Of a DNA stretch of 8,202 bases, positions 1-5,980 are shown one piece after another. Below the pieces are notes generated by a model, which did not search any database, was not told the origin of the DNA, and was given only the letters and a program-made list of their open reading frames with translations. Position numbers and translations under genes: made by a program. Each line of letters opens with the position of its first letter. Position 1 is the stretch's first letter. Where the stretch lies: positions 3,241 to 11,442 of the forward strand of contig JAEMPK010000040.1 in assembly GCA_022759345.1 (NCBI GenBank), given 5' to 3'. The stretch comes from Pyrobaculum sp. (lineage in GTDB: Archaea; Thermoproteota; Thermoprotei; Thermoproteales; Thermoproteaceae).

Positions 1-423
1 GAGGACGGCGGCGATGCCCTGGCCAGGACGATGGTGAGGATATGCGAGATAAGGCAAAGCGCCAAGATAATTAGGCAAGCCCTAGACCGCGCGCCTAGAG
101 ACGGCCCCCTGGTGGGAGAATCCATGCTCCACAGAATTCCGCCGAAGCATAGGGAGACGGCAAACCAGCATATAAGACTAGGCGCCTTCTTTACTACCAG
201 ACTCCCCGAAGGCGAAGGCGTCGGCATCACGGAGGGCGGCCGCGGCCGCTACTTCTTCCACGTTTTCGGCGACGGCACGGAGAAGCCGTACAGAGTAAGG
301 ATATCGACGCCGTCTTGGCAGAACTTACGCGCCATGATAAAGGCGTTTATAGGCGCGAGGCTCATGGACCTGCCCGCCATATACGGCTCATTTGGCTACT
401 TCCCGCCGGAGCAGGATCGGTAA
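1..423 (+). CDS. nuoD: NADH-quinone oxidoreductase (complex I) subunit D, C-terminal part
   Basis: This is the 3' end of a gene that begins before the window. The frame is open from base 1 (EDGGDALARTMVR...) and gives 140 residues before a TAA at 421-423. It resembles the C-terminal third of the 49-kDa/NuoD subunit, a relative of the large subunit of [NiFe] hydrogenases: 'GDALAR...R..EI.QS..II.QAL' is followed by a strand-rich region with 'EGGRGRYFFHVFGDGTEKPYR' type residues and 'R.STPSW.NL', and it closes with a 'GSFGYFPPEQDR' tail like the usual NuoD ending in DR. In this family the protein sits at the quinone site beside NuoB and NuoH. The C-terminal CxxC that binds Ni-Fe in hydrogenases is absent, as expected for a quinone-reducing rather than hydrogen-reacting enzyme. 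An internal ATG at 31 is not the start, because conserved sequence continues upstream of it. The next gene, nuoH, starts 29 bases downstream. Confidence 0.93.
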   Translation, partial: EDGGDALARTMVRICEIRQSAKIIRQALDRAPRDGPLVGESMLHRIPPKHRETANQHIRLGAFFTTRLPEGEGVGITEGGRGRYFFHVFGDGTEKPYRVRISTPSWQNLRAMIKAFIGARLMDLPAIYGSFGYFPPEQDR

Positions 424-426
424 TAG

Positions 427-434
427 ATTAAAAT
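427..434 (+). promoter_or_regulatory. Possible TATA-like box upstream of nuoH
   Basis: The 29-base gap between nuoD and nuoH is about 70% A+T in an otherwise GC-rich region and contains ATTAAAAT, centred about 22 bases before the nuoH ATG. A crenarchaeal TATA box normally lies about 26 bases before the transcription start, and many Pyrobaculum transcripts are leaderless. This could therefore be a secondary promoter, but the spacing is slightly short. The match could also be simple A+T enrichment between genes. Confidence 0.25.
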
Positions 435-452
435 GCATATTTAGACGTAACC

Positions 453-1484
453 ATGGACATCTGGAGTCTCCTCTTCTCGGCCCGTCTCTGGTTTTTCATA
501 CTCATGTTCGCCGCCTCAGGCGGAGTACTCCTCACAGTGGTGTGGTTCGAGCGGAAAGCCGCCGCGAGGGTGCAGATGCGTGTCGGGCCGTACCACGTGT
601 CGCCACGGCTCGGCGGCTACCTACAGCTGTTGGCAGACGCCTTCAAGTTCATCATAAGCGAACCTATAGTGCCGAGAGGCGCCCACAAGATACTCTTCAC
701 CTGGGGCCCCGCCATATTTGTCACTTTGGCGTTCGGAGCCTCTCTCCTCCTCCCCCTCACCCCCGAGCTGAGGCTAATCAAAGACCCCGCTCTACTCCCC
801 TACGGCCTCGTATTTTCACTAGTCGTACTCCTCTTAGTCTCAATATCGGTGGTGGTGATCGGATGGTCTGTGAACAACAAGTTTGCCTACATCGGCGCCG
901 CGCGGGAGGCGTTACTCGTCGCGGCCTACGAACTGCCGTTGATTCTGTCCTTCTTGGCCATGGCTATTCTCTACGGCACGTTAAACCCTCTTGAGATAGT
1001 GCAGAAACAGACACTACTAGTGGGAGCCGTTCTCAACCCCATAGCATTCTTAGTCTTCGTCATAACCACGGCAATGGCCACAACCCGCTTCCCCTTTGAG
1101 ATAGCGGATTACGAAGGCGACGTGGCCACCGGCCCCTACAGCGACTATGGCGGTATATTCCTAGTACTTTCCTTCGCCGGCGGCACCTACTACGCCACCT
1201 TCTCCTACTCCTTCCTCGCAACCCTCCTCTTCCTCGGCGGCTGGGCGCTCCCAGGCTACGCCCCCGGCCCATGGCCCCAGGACGTGATAGGACATCTAAT
1301 ACTTGCCCTATGGGTCTTTCTCAAGACCACTGTGCTCATGTTCTTCTTCGCCTTCCTACGCGCCGCGATGCCGGTGCTTAGGCTAGACCATACGCTGATT
1401 CTCGGCTGGCGTGGACTATTAGTGCTGGGCTTCCTCGCTGTGTTGTGGTCTGCCGCGCTACGTCTCGCAGGCGTGGCGCCATGA
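453..1484 (+). CDS. nuoH: NADH-quinone oxidoreductase subunit H (membrane, quinone-chamber subunit)
   Basis: The 343-residue protein has about eight hydrophobic helices, close to the usual NuoH length. It joins the peripheral arm to the membrane arm and forms most of the quinone tunnel and the start of the proton path. Family motifs in order: 'ERKAAARVQMRVGP' (about 33-46), 'GGYLQLLADAFKFIISEP' (54-71), 'GWSVNNKFAYIGAAREAL' (137-154), 'AYELPLIL' (158-165), the loop 'TTRFPFEIADYEGDVATG' (210-227), 'LFLGGW' (259-264) and 'LRLDHTLILGWRGLL' (309-323). The loop is usually written ETNR.PFDLPEAE.ELV.G. Here its leading Glu position is Ala209, the others are Asp/Glu swaps, and the Glu usual in the next helix ('EY') appears to be Thr245. 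ATG at 453 is the first start after nuoD and gives a normal N-terminus. The stop overlaps the nuoI start by 4 bases (ATGA), which suggests translational coupling. Confidence 0.95.
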   Translation: MDIWSLLFSARLWFFILMFAASGGVLLTVVWFERKAAARVQMRVGPYHVSPRLGGYLQLLADAFKFIISEPIVPRGAHKILFTWGPAIFVTLAFGASLLLPLTPELRLIKDPALLPYGLVFSLVVLLLVSISVVVIGWSVNNKFAYIGAAREALLVAAYELPLILSFLAMAILYGTLNPLEIVQKQTLLVGAVLNPIAFLVFVITTAMATTRFPFEIADYEGDVATGPYSDYGGIFLVLSFAGGTYYATFSYSFLATLLFLGGWALPGYAPGPWPQDVIGHLILALWVFLKTTVLMFFFAFLRAAMPVLRLDHTLILGWRGLLVLGFLAVLWSAALRLAGVAP

Positions 1485-1987
1485 CCGGCGAAAAGATGAC
1501 GCTGGGGGGTGTTGTAAAAGCCACCATAGATGCGTTAGCGGTGGCTGCCAGAAACTTTGTCAAACCGGAAAGAATCACAGTATACTACCCCTACGAGAAG
1601 CTTGAATACGGCAGGATGCGCGGCTGGATAGGACTGTGGACGGAGAAATGCACCTCCTGCATGTTGTGCGCAAGGATCTGCCCCACCAACGCTATAAAGA
1701 TGTATCTAGCACCAAACGGGAAGCGGTACCCCGGCATAGACTACGGCCGATGCATCATGTGTCACTTCTGCATAGACGTCTGCCCCACAGACGCCCTATA
1801 CGGCACTGGCATAAAGGAGCTCGCCTGGTACGACTACAAAGAGATGATATACACCCCCGACATGGAGAGAGAACCTCCCAAGATTCAAGAGCCCTATAAA
1901 TCAGTCAAGGTGGCTATTAAGTACGAAGGAGGAGTCCCCAAAAAGATTCGAGTACAGGGTGATACTTTAAAAGCTTTACTTACTTAA
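1481..1987 (+). CDS. nuoI: NADH-quinone oxidoreductase subunit I, 2x[4Fe-4S] ferredoxin-like
   Basis: The 168-residue protein carries two complete CxxCxxCxxxCP motifs, at Cys57/60/63/67 and Cys91/94/97/101. These bind the two 4Fe-4S clusters (N6a and N6b in complex I) that pass electrons toward NuoB and quinone. The N-terminal stretch before 'YYPYEK' (about 35-40) is the membrane-facing segment, followed by 'RMRGWIGL', the equivalent of the family RG.h.L. The tail after residue 105 ('IKELAWYDYKEMIYTP') also matches NuoI. The start chosen is ATG 1481, overlapping the nuoH stop as ATGA. A GTG further upstream (1445) stays open but would add twelve unrelated, Arg-rich residues inside nuoH. ATG 1496 is a possible alternative. 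No strong ribosome site precedes the gene, consistent with coupling to nuoH translation. The charged C-terminal tail (about 140-168) is less conserved. Confidence 0.96.
   Translation: MTGEKMTLGGVVKATIDALAVAARNFVKPERITVYYPYEKLEYGRMRGWIGLWTEKCTSCMLCARICPTNAIKMYLAPNGKRYPGIDYGRCIMCHFCIDVCPTDALYGTGIKELAWYDYKEMIYTPDMEREPPKIQEPYKSVKVAIKYEGGVPKKIRVQGDTLKALLT
1965..1973 (+). promoter_or_regulatory. Candidate internal TATA box for nuoJ
   Basis: CTTTAAAAG lies in the last codons of nuoI. Its TTTAAA core (1966-1971) is centred about 25 bases before the nuoJ ATG at 1994, the spacing expected for a leaderless crenarchaeal transcript starting at or beside the ATG. No Shine-Dalgarno-like sequence occurs between the box and the ATG. 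The nuoI/nuoJ junction is also the only one between nuoH and nuoN where the coding regions do not overlap. These points together suggest a secondary promoter for nuoJKMLN. The sequence also encodes part of NuoI (TLKAL), so a chance match is possible. Confidence 0.42.
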
Positions 1988-1993
1988 AACATT

Positions 1994-2419
1994 ATGATAG
2001 ACCTCTTACTCCTATTGGCGGCTCTGTTTTTTGGGTTGTTAACGGTATACTCCCGAGACAACGTTTACTCGGCCGTGAGTCTGGCGTCAGCCGCAGGCGC
2101 CGTAGGCGCCTACTACGCCTATCTCGCGCAGTTCGCCTCTGCCTTTCTGATCTTCATCATCTACATAGGCGCAGTGATGTTGTTAGTAATCATCACAGCA
2201 GCTATGTACGGCGGCGTCCAGAGATGGGGAGGCAGATACTTCCTCGCCGCGACCTTGGTATTCCTAGCGGCGTCGGCTCTAGGAGCGTTGTTGTGGGAAG
2301 CCCCACCAGCTAAGCCGGTGCCGGTTCAGTTAGGCGATCTTTTAACCGCAGTCATTATGTTGATAGGAGTCGCGGCGGTTTCCCTACTAGTAAGCATCGA
2401 AGTGTCGAAGAGGACATGA
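1994..2419 (+). CDS. nuoJ: NADH-quinone oxidoreductase subunit J
   Basis: A small membrane protein of 141 residues with about five hydrophobic helices (roughly 2-18, 25-44, 48-72, 82-100 and 114-134). The diagnostic piece is 'IIYIGAVMLLVIITAAM' (55-71), which matches the NuoJ helix 'YVGAIMVLFLFVVMM'. This is the third helix, which carries a pi-bulge and rearranges during complex I turnover. NuoJ is usually 160-200 residues, so this copy is compact, with short loops and a short C-terminus. The start is ATG 1994, 6 bases after the nuoI stop; there is no ribosome site before it, but a TATA-like box lies 25 bases upstream. The stop overlaps the nuoK start as ATGA. The subunit has no cofactor; it helps connect quinone reduction at NuoH to NuoK and the pumping subunits. 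Confidence 0.92.
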   Translation: MIDLLLLLAALFFGLLTVYSRDNVYSAVSLASAAGAVGAYYAYLAQFASAFLIFIIYIGAVMLLVIITAAMYGGVQRWGGRYFLAATLVFLAASALGALLWEAPPAKPVPVQLGDLLTAVIMLIGVAAVSLLVSIEVSKRT

Positions 2420-2709
2420 GCCCACCAGTCGTCGTCGGGTTTATACTTATACTCCTCGGTCTATACAACATCGCAGTCACTAGAAACCTGGTAAGAGTCT
2501 TAATCGCTCTAGAGCTCGCGACTGTGGGGGCCTTCGCCGCGTTGGCCCCCCTGGCGGCCAACAACCCAAGCCTCCTATTCTACGGAGTCTTAATCTTAGT
2601 CATGATAAGCGTCTCTGAGGCCTCCATCCTCGCCGCGTTGATATACCGCAACTACACGCTTACCAAATCCACAGACATCTCGGCAGTCGCCAGCGGGAGG
2701 GAGGTATGA
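2416..2709 (+). CDS. nuoK: NADH-quinone oxidoreductase subunit K
   Basis: The 97-residue protein has three transmembrane helices, the normal NuoK size and layout. The motif 'GLYNIAVTRNLVRVLIALELA' covers helix 1 to helix 2 and corresponds to the usual 'GL.RRNLI..LI.LELM'. Helix 3 has 'VMISVSEASILAALIY'. The two buried glutamates needed for proton transfer in this family are present, as Glu33 (helix 2) and Glu68 (helix 3). The pair is homologous to MrpC of cation/proton antiporters. The hydrophilic C-terminal tail (about 83-97, 'TKSTDISAVASGREV') is a short local extension. Both ends overlap neighbours by ATGA (nuoJ stop, nuoM start). AGAGG sits only about 2 bases before the ATG, so initiation probably depends on coupling. 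Confidence 0.94.
   Translation: MSPPVVVGFILILLGLYNIAVTRNLVRVLIALELATVGAFAALAPLAANNPSLLFYGVLILVMISVSEASILAALIYRNYTLTKSTDISAVASGREV
2695..2705 (+). promoter_or_regulatory. Strong Shine-Dalgarno site for nuoM
   Basis: GGGAGGGAGGT directly precedes the nuoM ATG and lies inside the last codons of nuoK. It can pair with the CCUCC end of archaeal 16S rRNA in two registers: the first GGAGG is 5 bases before ATG 2706, and the second is about 3 bases before ATG 2709. It is the only clear ribosome site in this stretch of the operon; neighbouring junctions rely on stop/start overlap alone. It does not decide between the two adjacent ATG codons. Confidence 0.7.
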
Positions 2710-4136
2710 TGATCCTACTCTCCATCCTCATACCCATGGCGTTGTCGCTGGCGGCATACGCAGCGGCGAAAAGGTCGTCTTACCTCGCCGGCTACATCTC
2801 AGCAGTCGCGTTGATGCCTCTCCTCTTGATATCGGCATATTCGGTCTTCACAGGCTGGGAGTTTGCCGAGGGCTCCTTCCAAGGGTTTGACATCACTGCG
2901 TTTAAGATAACGCCCTTCAACGGCGTATTTGCCTTCACCGTGGCGCTGGTGGGCATCTTCGTCGCCTTGTACAGCCCGCCCTACATGGAACACAGAAGTC
3001 ATGAACTCGGCCGCGGCTCCTCTATCTTCTACCTGACCTATGGCTTCTTCGTCGGCGGACTGGCCGGCGCCTTTGTGGCGGCCAACCTAATCATGGTCTA
3101 CGTCTTCATAGAGATAGCCTTGATAGCGTCGTTGTTTCAAATACTCTACTACGGCTACGGCGACAGAGTGAGAATAACTGTCATGTACCTAGTGTGGTCT
3201 CACCTCGGCGCTTTGCTGGTGCTTGCCGGCTTCCTCCTCCTATACCTCAAAGGCGTATATTACGTGCCCCTGCTGGCGGATCTTAAGTACCTAGGCGCTG
3301 ACCAGACGGCTTTTCTCCTGATTCTAATAGGCTCTCTTATCAAAATGGCGGCCTTAGGCGTGCATATGTGGCTCCCCTACGTACACGCCGAGGCGCCCAC
3401 CCCCCTGTCGGCTCTTCTGTCGCCCGTGCTCGTGGGAATCGGCGGCTACCTAATCGCCTCTGTGGCTATGTACGTCGTGCCAAACGCCGAGTGGGTCAAG
3501 TGGCTCGTCTACTACGCAATTGCCACTGCGATATACGGCGGCCTCATGGCCTTTCTGCAGAAAGACATCAAAAGACTCTTCGCCTACTCCACAGTAAGCC
3601 AAATGGGCTACCTCCTACTCGGCGTCGCGTTGTTCAACCCCCACGGCTACACGGCGGCTGCCCTTTTCTACCTCAGCCACGGCCTCGGCAAAGCCGTCCT
3701 CTTCATGACGGCGGGGTACTTCATTATGCATCTACACACCCGCGACATAGAGAAGATGGGGGGACTCTACGGCTGGCGCCCCGAGCTGGCTGGCGCCGCC
3801 ATAGTGGGCTTTCTAAACCTAGCCGGCATTTTGACCGTTGGTATGGTTTCCGAGATTGTGCTCACAGTGGCTTATGCAAAGCATTTCATTGGGCACTACG
3901 TGTACTACATCCCGTACGCAGTCGTGTTGTTGATCACAGGCATCTACGCCTTCAACACAATCCGTGTGGTGTTCTTCGGCCCGCACAAACGGGAGGACCA
4001 AGGACCTGTAGACATAGCGCTTGTGTCTATCGTTGTAGTCGCTTTTCTCTCCGTGCTTCTGTTTCTCCCGCCGTTCTCCAACACATTAACAGACAATATA
4101 TATGAGACTATAGTTGCGGCAGGGCTATGGAAGTAG
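2706..4136 (+). CDS. nuoM: NADH-quinone oxidoreductase subunit M (antiporter-like pump subunit)
   Basis: A 476-residue polytopic membrane protein of the NuoL/M/N-MrpA/D family with about 13-14 helices. NuoM-like points: 'VFIEIALIASL' with Glu136 in helix 5, 'GSLIKMAALGVHMWLPYVHAEAPTPLSALL' with Lys213 in helix 7 and His220, 'LQKDIKRLFAYSTVSQMGY' (284-302), 'LSHGLGKAVLFM' with His325 and Lys329, and 'HTRDIEKMGGLYG' (344-356), typical of NuoM. The helix-8 position that usually carries a Lys (LLK.G.YG in NuoM, L.TK.G.Y in MrpD) reads VGIGGY, so Gly244 sits where a charge is expected. The family 'GLP...GF..E' region is only loosely kept ('GILTVGMVSE', Glu383). The gene starts in the ATGA overlap with nuoK behind a strong ribosome site and ends 10 bases inside nuoL. 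The name nuoM rather than an MrpD-type name rests on operon context. Confidence 0.9.
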   Translation: MMILLSILIPMALSLAAYAAAKRSSYLAGYISAVALMPLLLISAYSVFTGWEFAEGSFQGFDITAFKITPFNGVFAFTVALVGIFVALYSPPYMEHRSHELGRGSSIFYLTYGFFVGGLAGAFVAANLIMVYVFIEIALIASLFQILYYGYGDRVRITVMYLVWSHLGALLVLAGFLLLYLKGVYYVPLLADLKYLGADQTAFLLILIGSLIKMAALGVHMWLPYVHAEAPTPLSALLSPVLVGIGGYLIASVAMYVVPNAEWVKWLVYYAIATAIYGGLMAFLQKDIKRLFAYSTVSQMGYLLLGVALFNPHGYTAAALFYLSHGLGKAVLFMTAGYFIMHLHTRDIEKMGGLYGWRPELAGAAIVGFLNLAGILTVGMVSEIVLTVAYAKHFIGHYVYYIPYAVVLLITGIYAFNTIRVVFFGPHKREDQGPVDIALVSIVVVAFLSVLLFLPPFSNTLTDNIYETIVAAGLWK

Positions 4137-5980
4137 TACTCCTTACGATTTTTACACCGCTCCTCGTCTCCGTAATTTCGCTGTTTGCCAGAGCCGAGAA
4201 ATTCAAGGCGTGGGTAGTCACCCTAGGCGCCTTCGTCTCTGCGTTGCTGGCGACGTATGTATATACGTCTATCCAGCCGGGCGTCTACAGCGTCTCTTGG
4301 ATAGGCTCAGTGGGTGCCGAAATCGCCGTGCGGCTGGACCACTTCAGTCTCCCTATGGGCGTGCTCGTGGCGTGGCTGATAGCGGCGATTTCGCTCTATT
4401 CGGTGAAGTATATGGAGGGGGACTACAGGCCGGGGTGGTACTGGTTCTTCTTCGGCTTCTTCGCCACCTCTATGCTGATAATAGTATACGCAGACAACCT
4501 CTGGTTCCTCCTTGTGGGTTGGGAAGGCGTAGGGTTGGCGTCGTGGGCCTTGATTGGGCATTGGTATCGGGATGAATATGACAAGTGGGTAGGCAAGGAG
4601 GAGAAGGTGTTCGGCGTGCCTTATTGGTGGACGCCCAGCAAAGCCAGCCTCCGCGCCATATTGACAGTGCGCTTCGGCGACTCCTTCTTCCTCGTGGCGA
4701 TTGCCTTATTCTACGCAGTCACAGGCACGGCCTCGCTTACAGCTCTTACGCACGCCGGGGCCCTGAAGACGCTGGGGGTAGTCCCACTGCTCTTCTTCGC
4801 CCTCGGACCCTTCACCAAAAGTGCGCAGTTCCCATTCCACGAGTGGCTCCTCACAGCAATGACGGGCCCCACTAGCGTCTCTGCGCTTATCCACGCAGCT
4901 ACTATGGTTAAGGCTGGAGTTTATGTGTTGATCGTGACTACGCCTATCTTTCTGCTGGTGCCGGGGGCGGAGCTGTATTTCTGGGTCGTGGCAGTGGTGG
5001 GGGTGGCCACGGCGCTGGTTGCTACCATAATCGCCTTGACGGCTATGGAGTTTAAGCTTGTGCTTGCGGGCTCGACCGCGGCGAATCTGGGCATAATTGC
5101 GGCTGCGGCGGGCGCCGCGGGGCTCCTCGGACTGCATGAACACGAGTTGTTGCAGGGCCTGCTGTTTTTCGCCTTTCTGCATATAGTGGGTCACGCCGTT
5201 TCTAAGGCGTCTCTCTTCATGGGTTTCGGCGCGGTGATCCATGAGGCCGGCACCCGCTTCATTGGCGAGGTGGGCAGGCTGTGGCGTCACATGAAGATCA
5301 CGGCCGTCGCCATGGTGCTCTCTATGTTGAGCCTTGTGGGTATCCCGCCCTTCGTGGGATATGTAACTAAGGACTTGGCTTTGGAGAACGTATTTGAGGC
5401 TGGTCACATGTATCACGCTGATTGGCTTGCCCCGGCGCTTTATCTACTTCTGTTCATTACGCCGATCTACGGCCTTCGGCTTGTTGGCCTCACCTTTGTG
5501 CACGGGAAGGAGCCTGAGGAGGTCCACGAGGCGCCGGTCTTGATGTGGTTGCCGTATACGGCGCTTGCCGTGGCGACGTTGGCGTTGGGCGTGTACTTCG
5601 CCGTGGCCGTCAAGTTCCCGCTTACCGAGGCTTTGATAGCAGTGGCGTTGGGCTTCTTGACGGGGTTTATACTGTACATCTGGCTTCCTGGGGTTAGGTC
5701 GGAGACTTTGCGGCCTTTATGGGAGTTTGCGTATCGCAGGTTTTACCTGCCTATCTTGTACGACGGCGTGTTTCCGTTGCTCTACGTCTGGGTTTCGAGG
5801 TTTATCTACGTGGTGTTCGACAGAGGGCTGTTTGACGGCCTCTACCACAGCGTGATTCCGGGGGTCGTCGAGACGTTGTCCAACTGGGCGAGGAGGCTGA
5901 TCACAGGCAACTTGAGTCTTTACGTGTTGTACGGCGTCGTGGGCATACTCATAACTTTGCTCTTGTTGGTGTTGCTATGA
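4127..5980 (+). CDS. nuoL: NADH-quinone oxidoreductase subunit L (distal antiporter-like pump subunit)
   Basis: The 617-residue membrane protein matches NuoL in length and layout. Motifs: 'GWEGVGLASWALIGHWY' with Glu133 in helix 5, 'LGPFTKSAQFPFHEWLLTAMTGPTSVSALIHAATMVKAGVY' with Lys231, His238, His256 and Lys262 (helices 7-8), 'LHIVGHAVSKASLFM' with His352, His356 and Lys360, and 'GIPPFVGYVTKD' with Lys415/Asp416 (helix 12). The C-terminal 90 residues ('YLPILYDGVF', 'DRGLFDGLYH', 'GNLSLYVLYG') match the long lateral amphipathic helix and its final anchor, the feature that separates NuoL from NuoM and NuoN. Between helices 5 and 6 a charged and aromatic insert (about 148-175) is longer than in bacterial NuoL. 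ATG 4127 overlaps the nuoM stop by 10 bases; the 3' end overlaps nuoN as ATGA. The G/C bias of the strand changes within this gene. Confidence 0.95.
   Translation: MEVVLLTIFTPLLVSVISLFARAEKFKAWVVTLGAFVSALLATYVYTSIQPGVYSVSWIGSVGAEIAVRLDHFSLPMGVLVAWLIAAISLYSVKYMEGDYRPGWYWFFFGFFATSMLIIVYADNLWFLLVGWEGVGLASWALIGHWYRDEYDKWVGKEEKVFGVPYWWTPSKASLRAILTVRFGDSFFLVAIALFYAVTGTASLTALTHAGALKTLGVVPLLFFALGPFTKSAQFPFHEWLLTAMTGPTSVSALIHAATMVKAGVYVLIVTTPIFLLVPGAELYFWVVAVVGVATALVATIIALTAMEFKLVLAGSTAANLGIIAAAAGAAGLLGLHEHELLQGLLFFAFLHIVGHAVSKASLFMGFGAVIHEAGTRFIGEVGRLWRHMKITAVAMVLSMLSLVGIPPFVGYVTKDLALENVFEAGHMYHADWLAPALYLLLFITPIYGLRLVGLTFVHGKEPEEVHEAPVLMWLPYTALAVATLALGVYFAVAVKFPLTEALIAVALGFLTGFILYIWLPGVRSETLRPLWEFAYRRFYLPILYDGVFPLLYVWVSRFIYVVFDRGLFDGLYHSVIPGVVETLSNWARRLITGNLSLYVLYGVVGILITLLLLVLL

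Noticed and set aside
392..994. Open frame (200 codons) spanning the nuoD end and nuoH
   Set aside because: Out of phase with nuoH, Arg-rich, no motif; explained by GC-rich codon structure.
1445..1480. Upstream GTG start for nuoI
   Set aside because: It adds twelve Arg-rich residues that overlap nuoH and do not resemble NuoI N-termini; ATG 1481 forms a normal ATGA coupling.
2092..2117. Short repeated AGGCGCC units in nuoJ
   Set aside because: They encode Ala-Gly-Ala/Gly-Ala-Tyr residues in a membrane helix and are too short and few to be a repeat element.
2140..2197. Possible antisense C/D box sRNA within nuoJ (minus-strand GTGATGA at about 2191-2197 and a second GATGATGA near 2154-2161)
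   Set aside because: Box C and C'-like motifs are present, but I find no CTGA box D at the right distance after either, so the sRNA structure is incomplete.
2706..2735. ATGATGA resembling a box C at the nuoM start
   Set aside because: No box D' or D (CTGA) follows within guide-length distance; the sequence is explained by two adjacent ATG codons.
3368..4105. Long + strand open frame (245 codons) in another phase of nuoM
   Set aside because: The product is Arg/His/Ser/Pro-rich, and the nuoM frame covers the whole stretch with conserved motifs.
4706..5416. Long minus-strand open frame (236 codons) inside nuoL
   Set aside because: It lies fully opposite a strongly supported nuoL, and its product is a His/Arg/Gln-rich low-quality translation with no recognisable motif; it is a shadow of the GC-rich coding strand.
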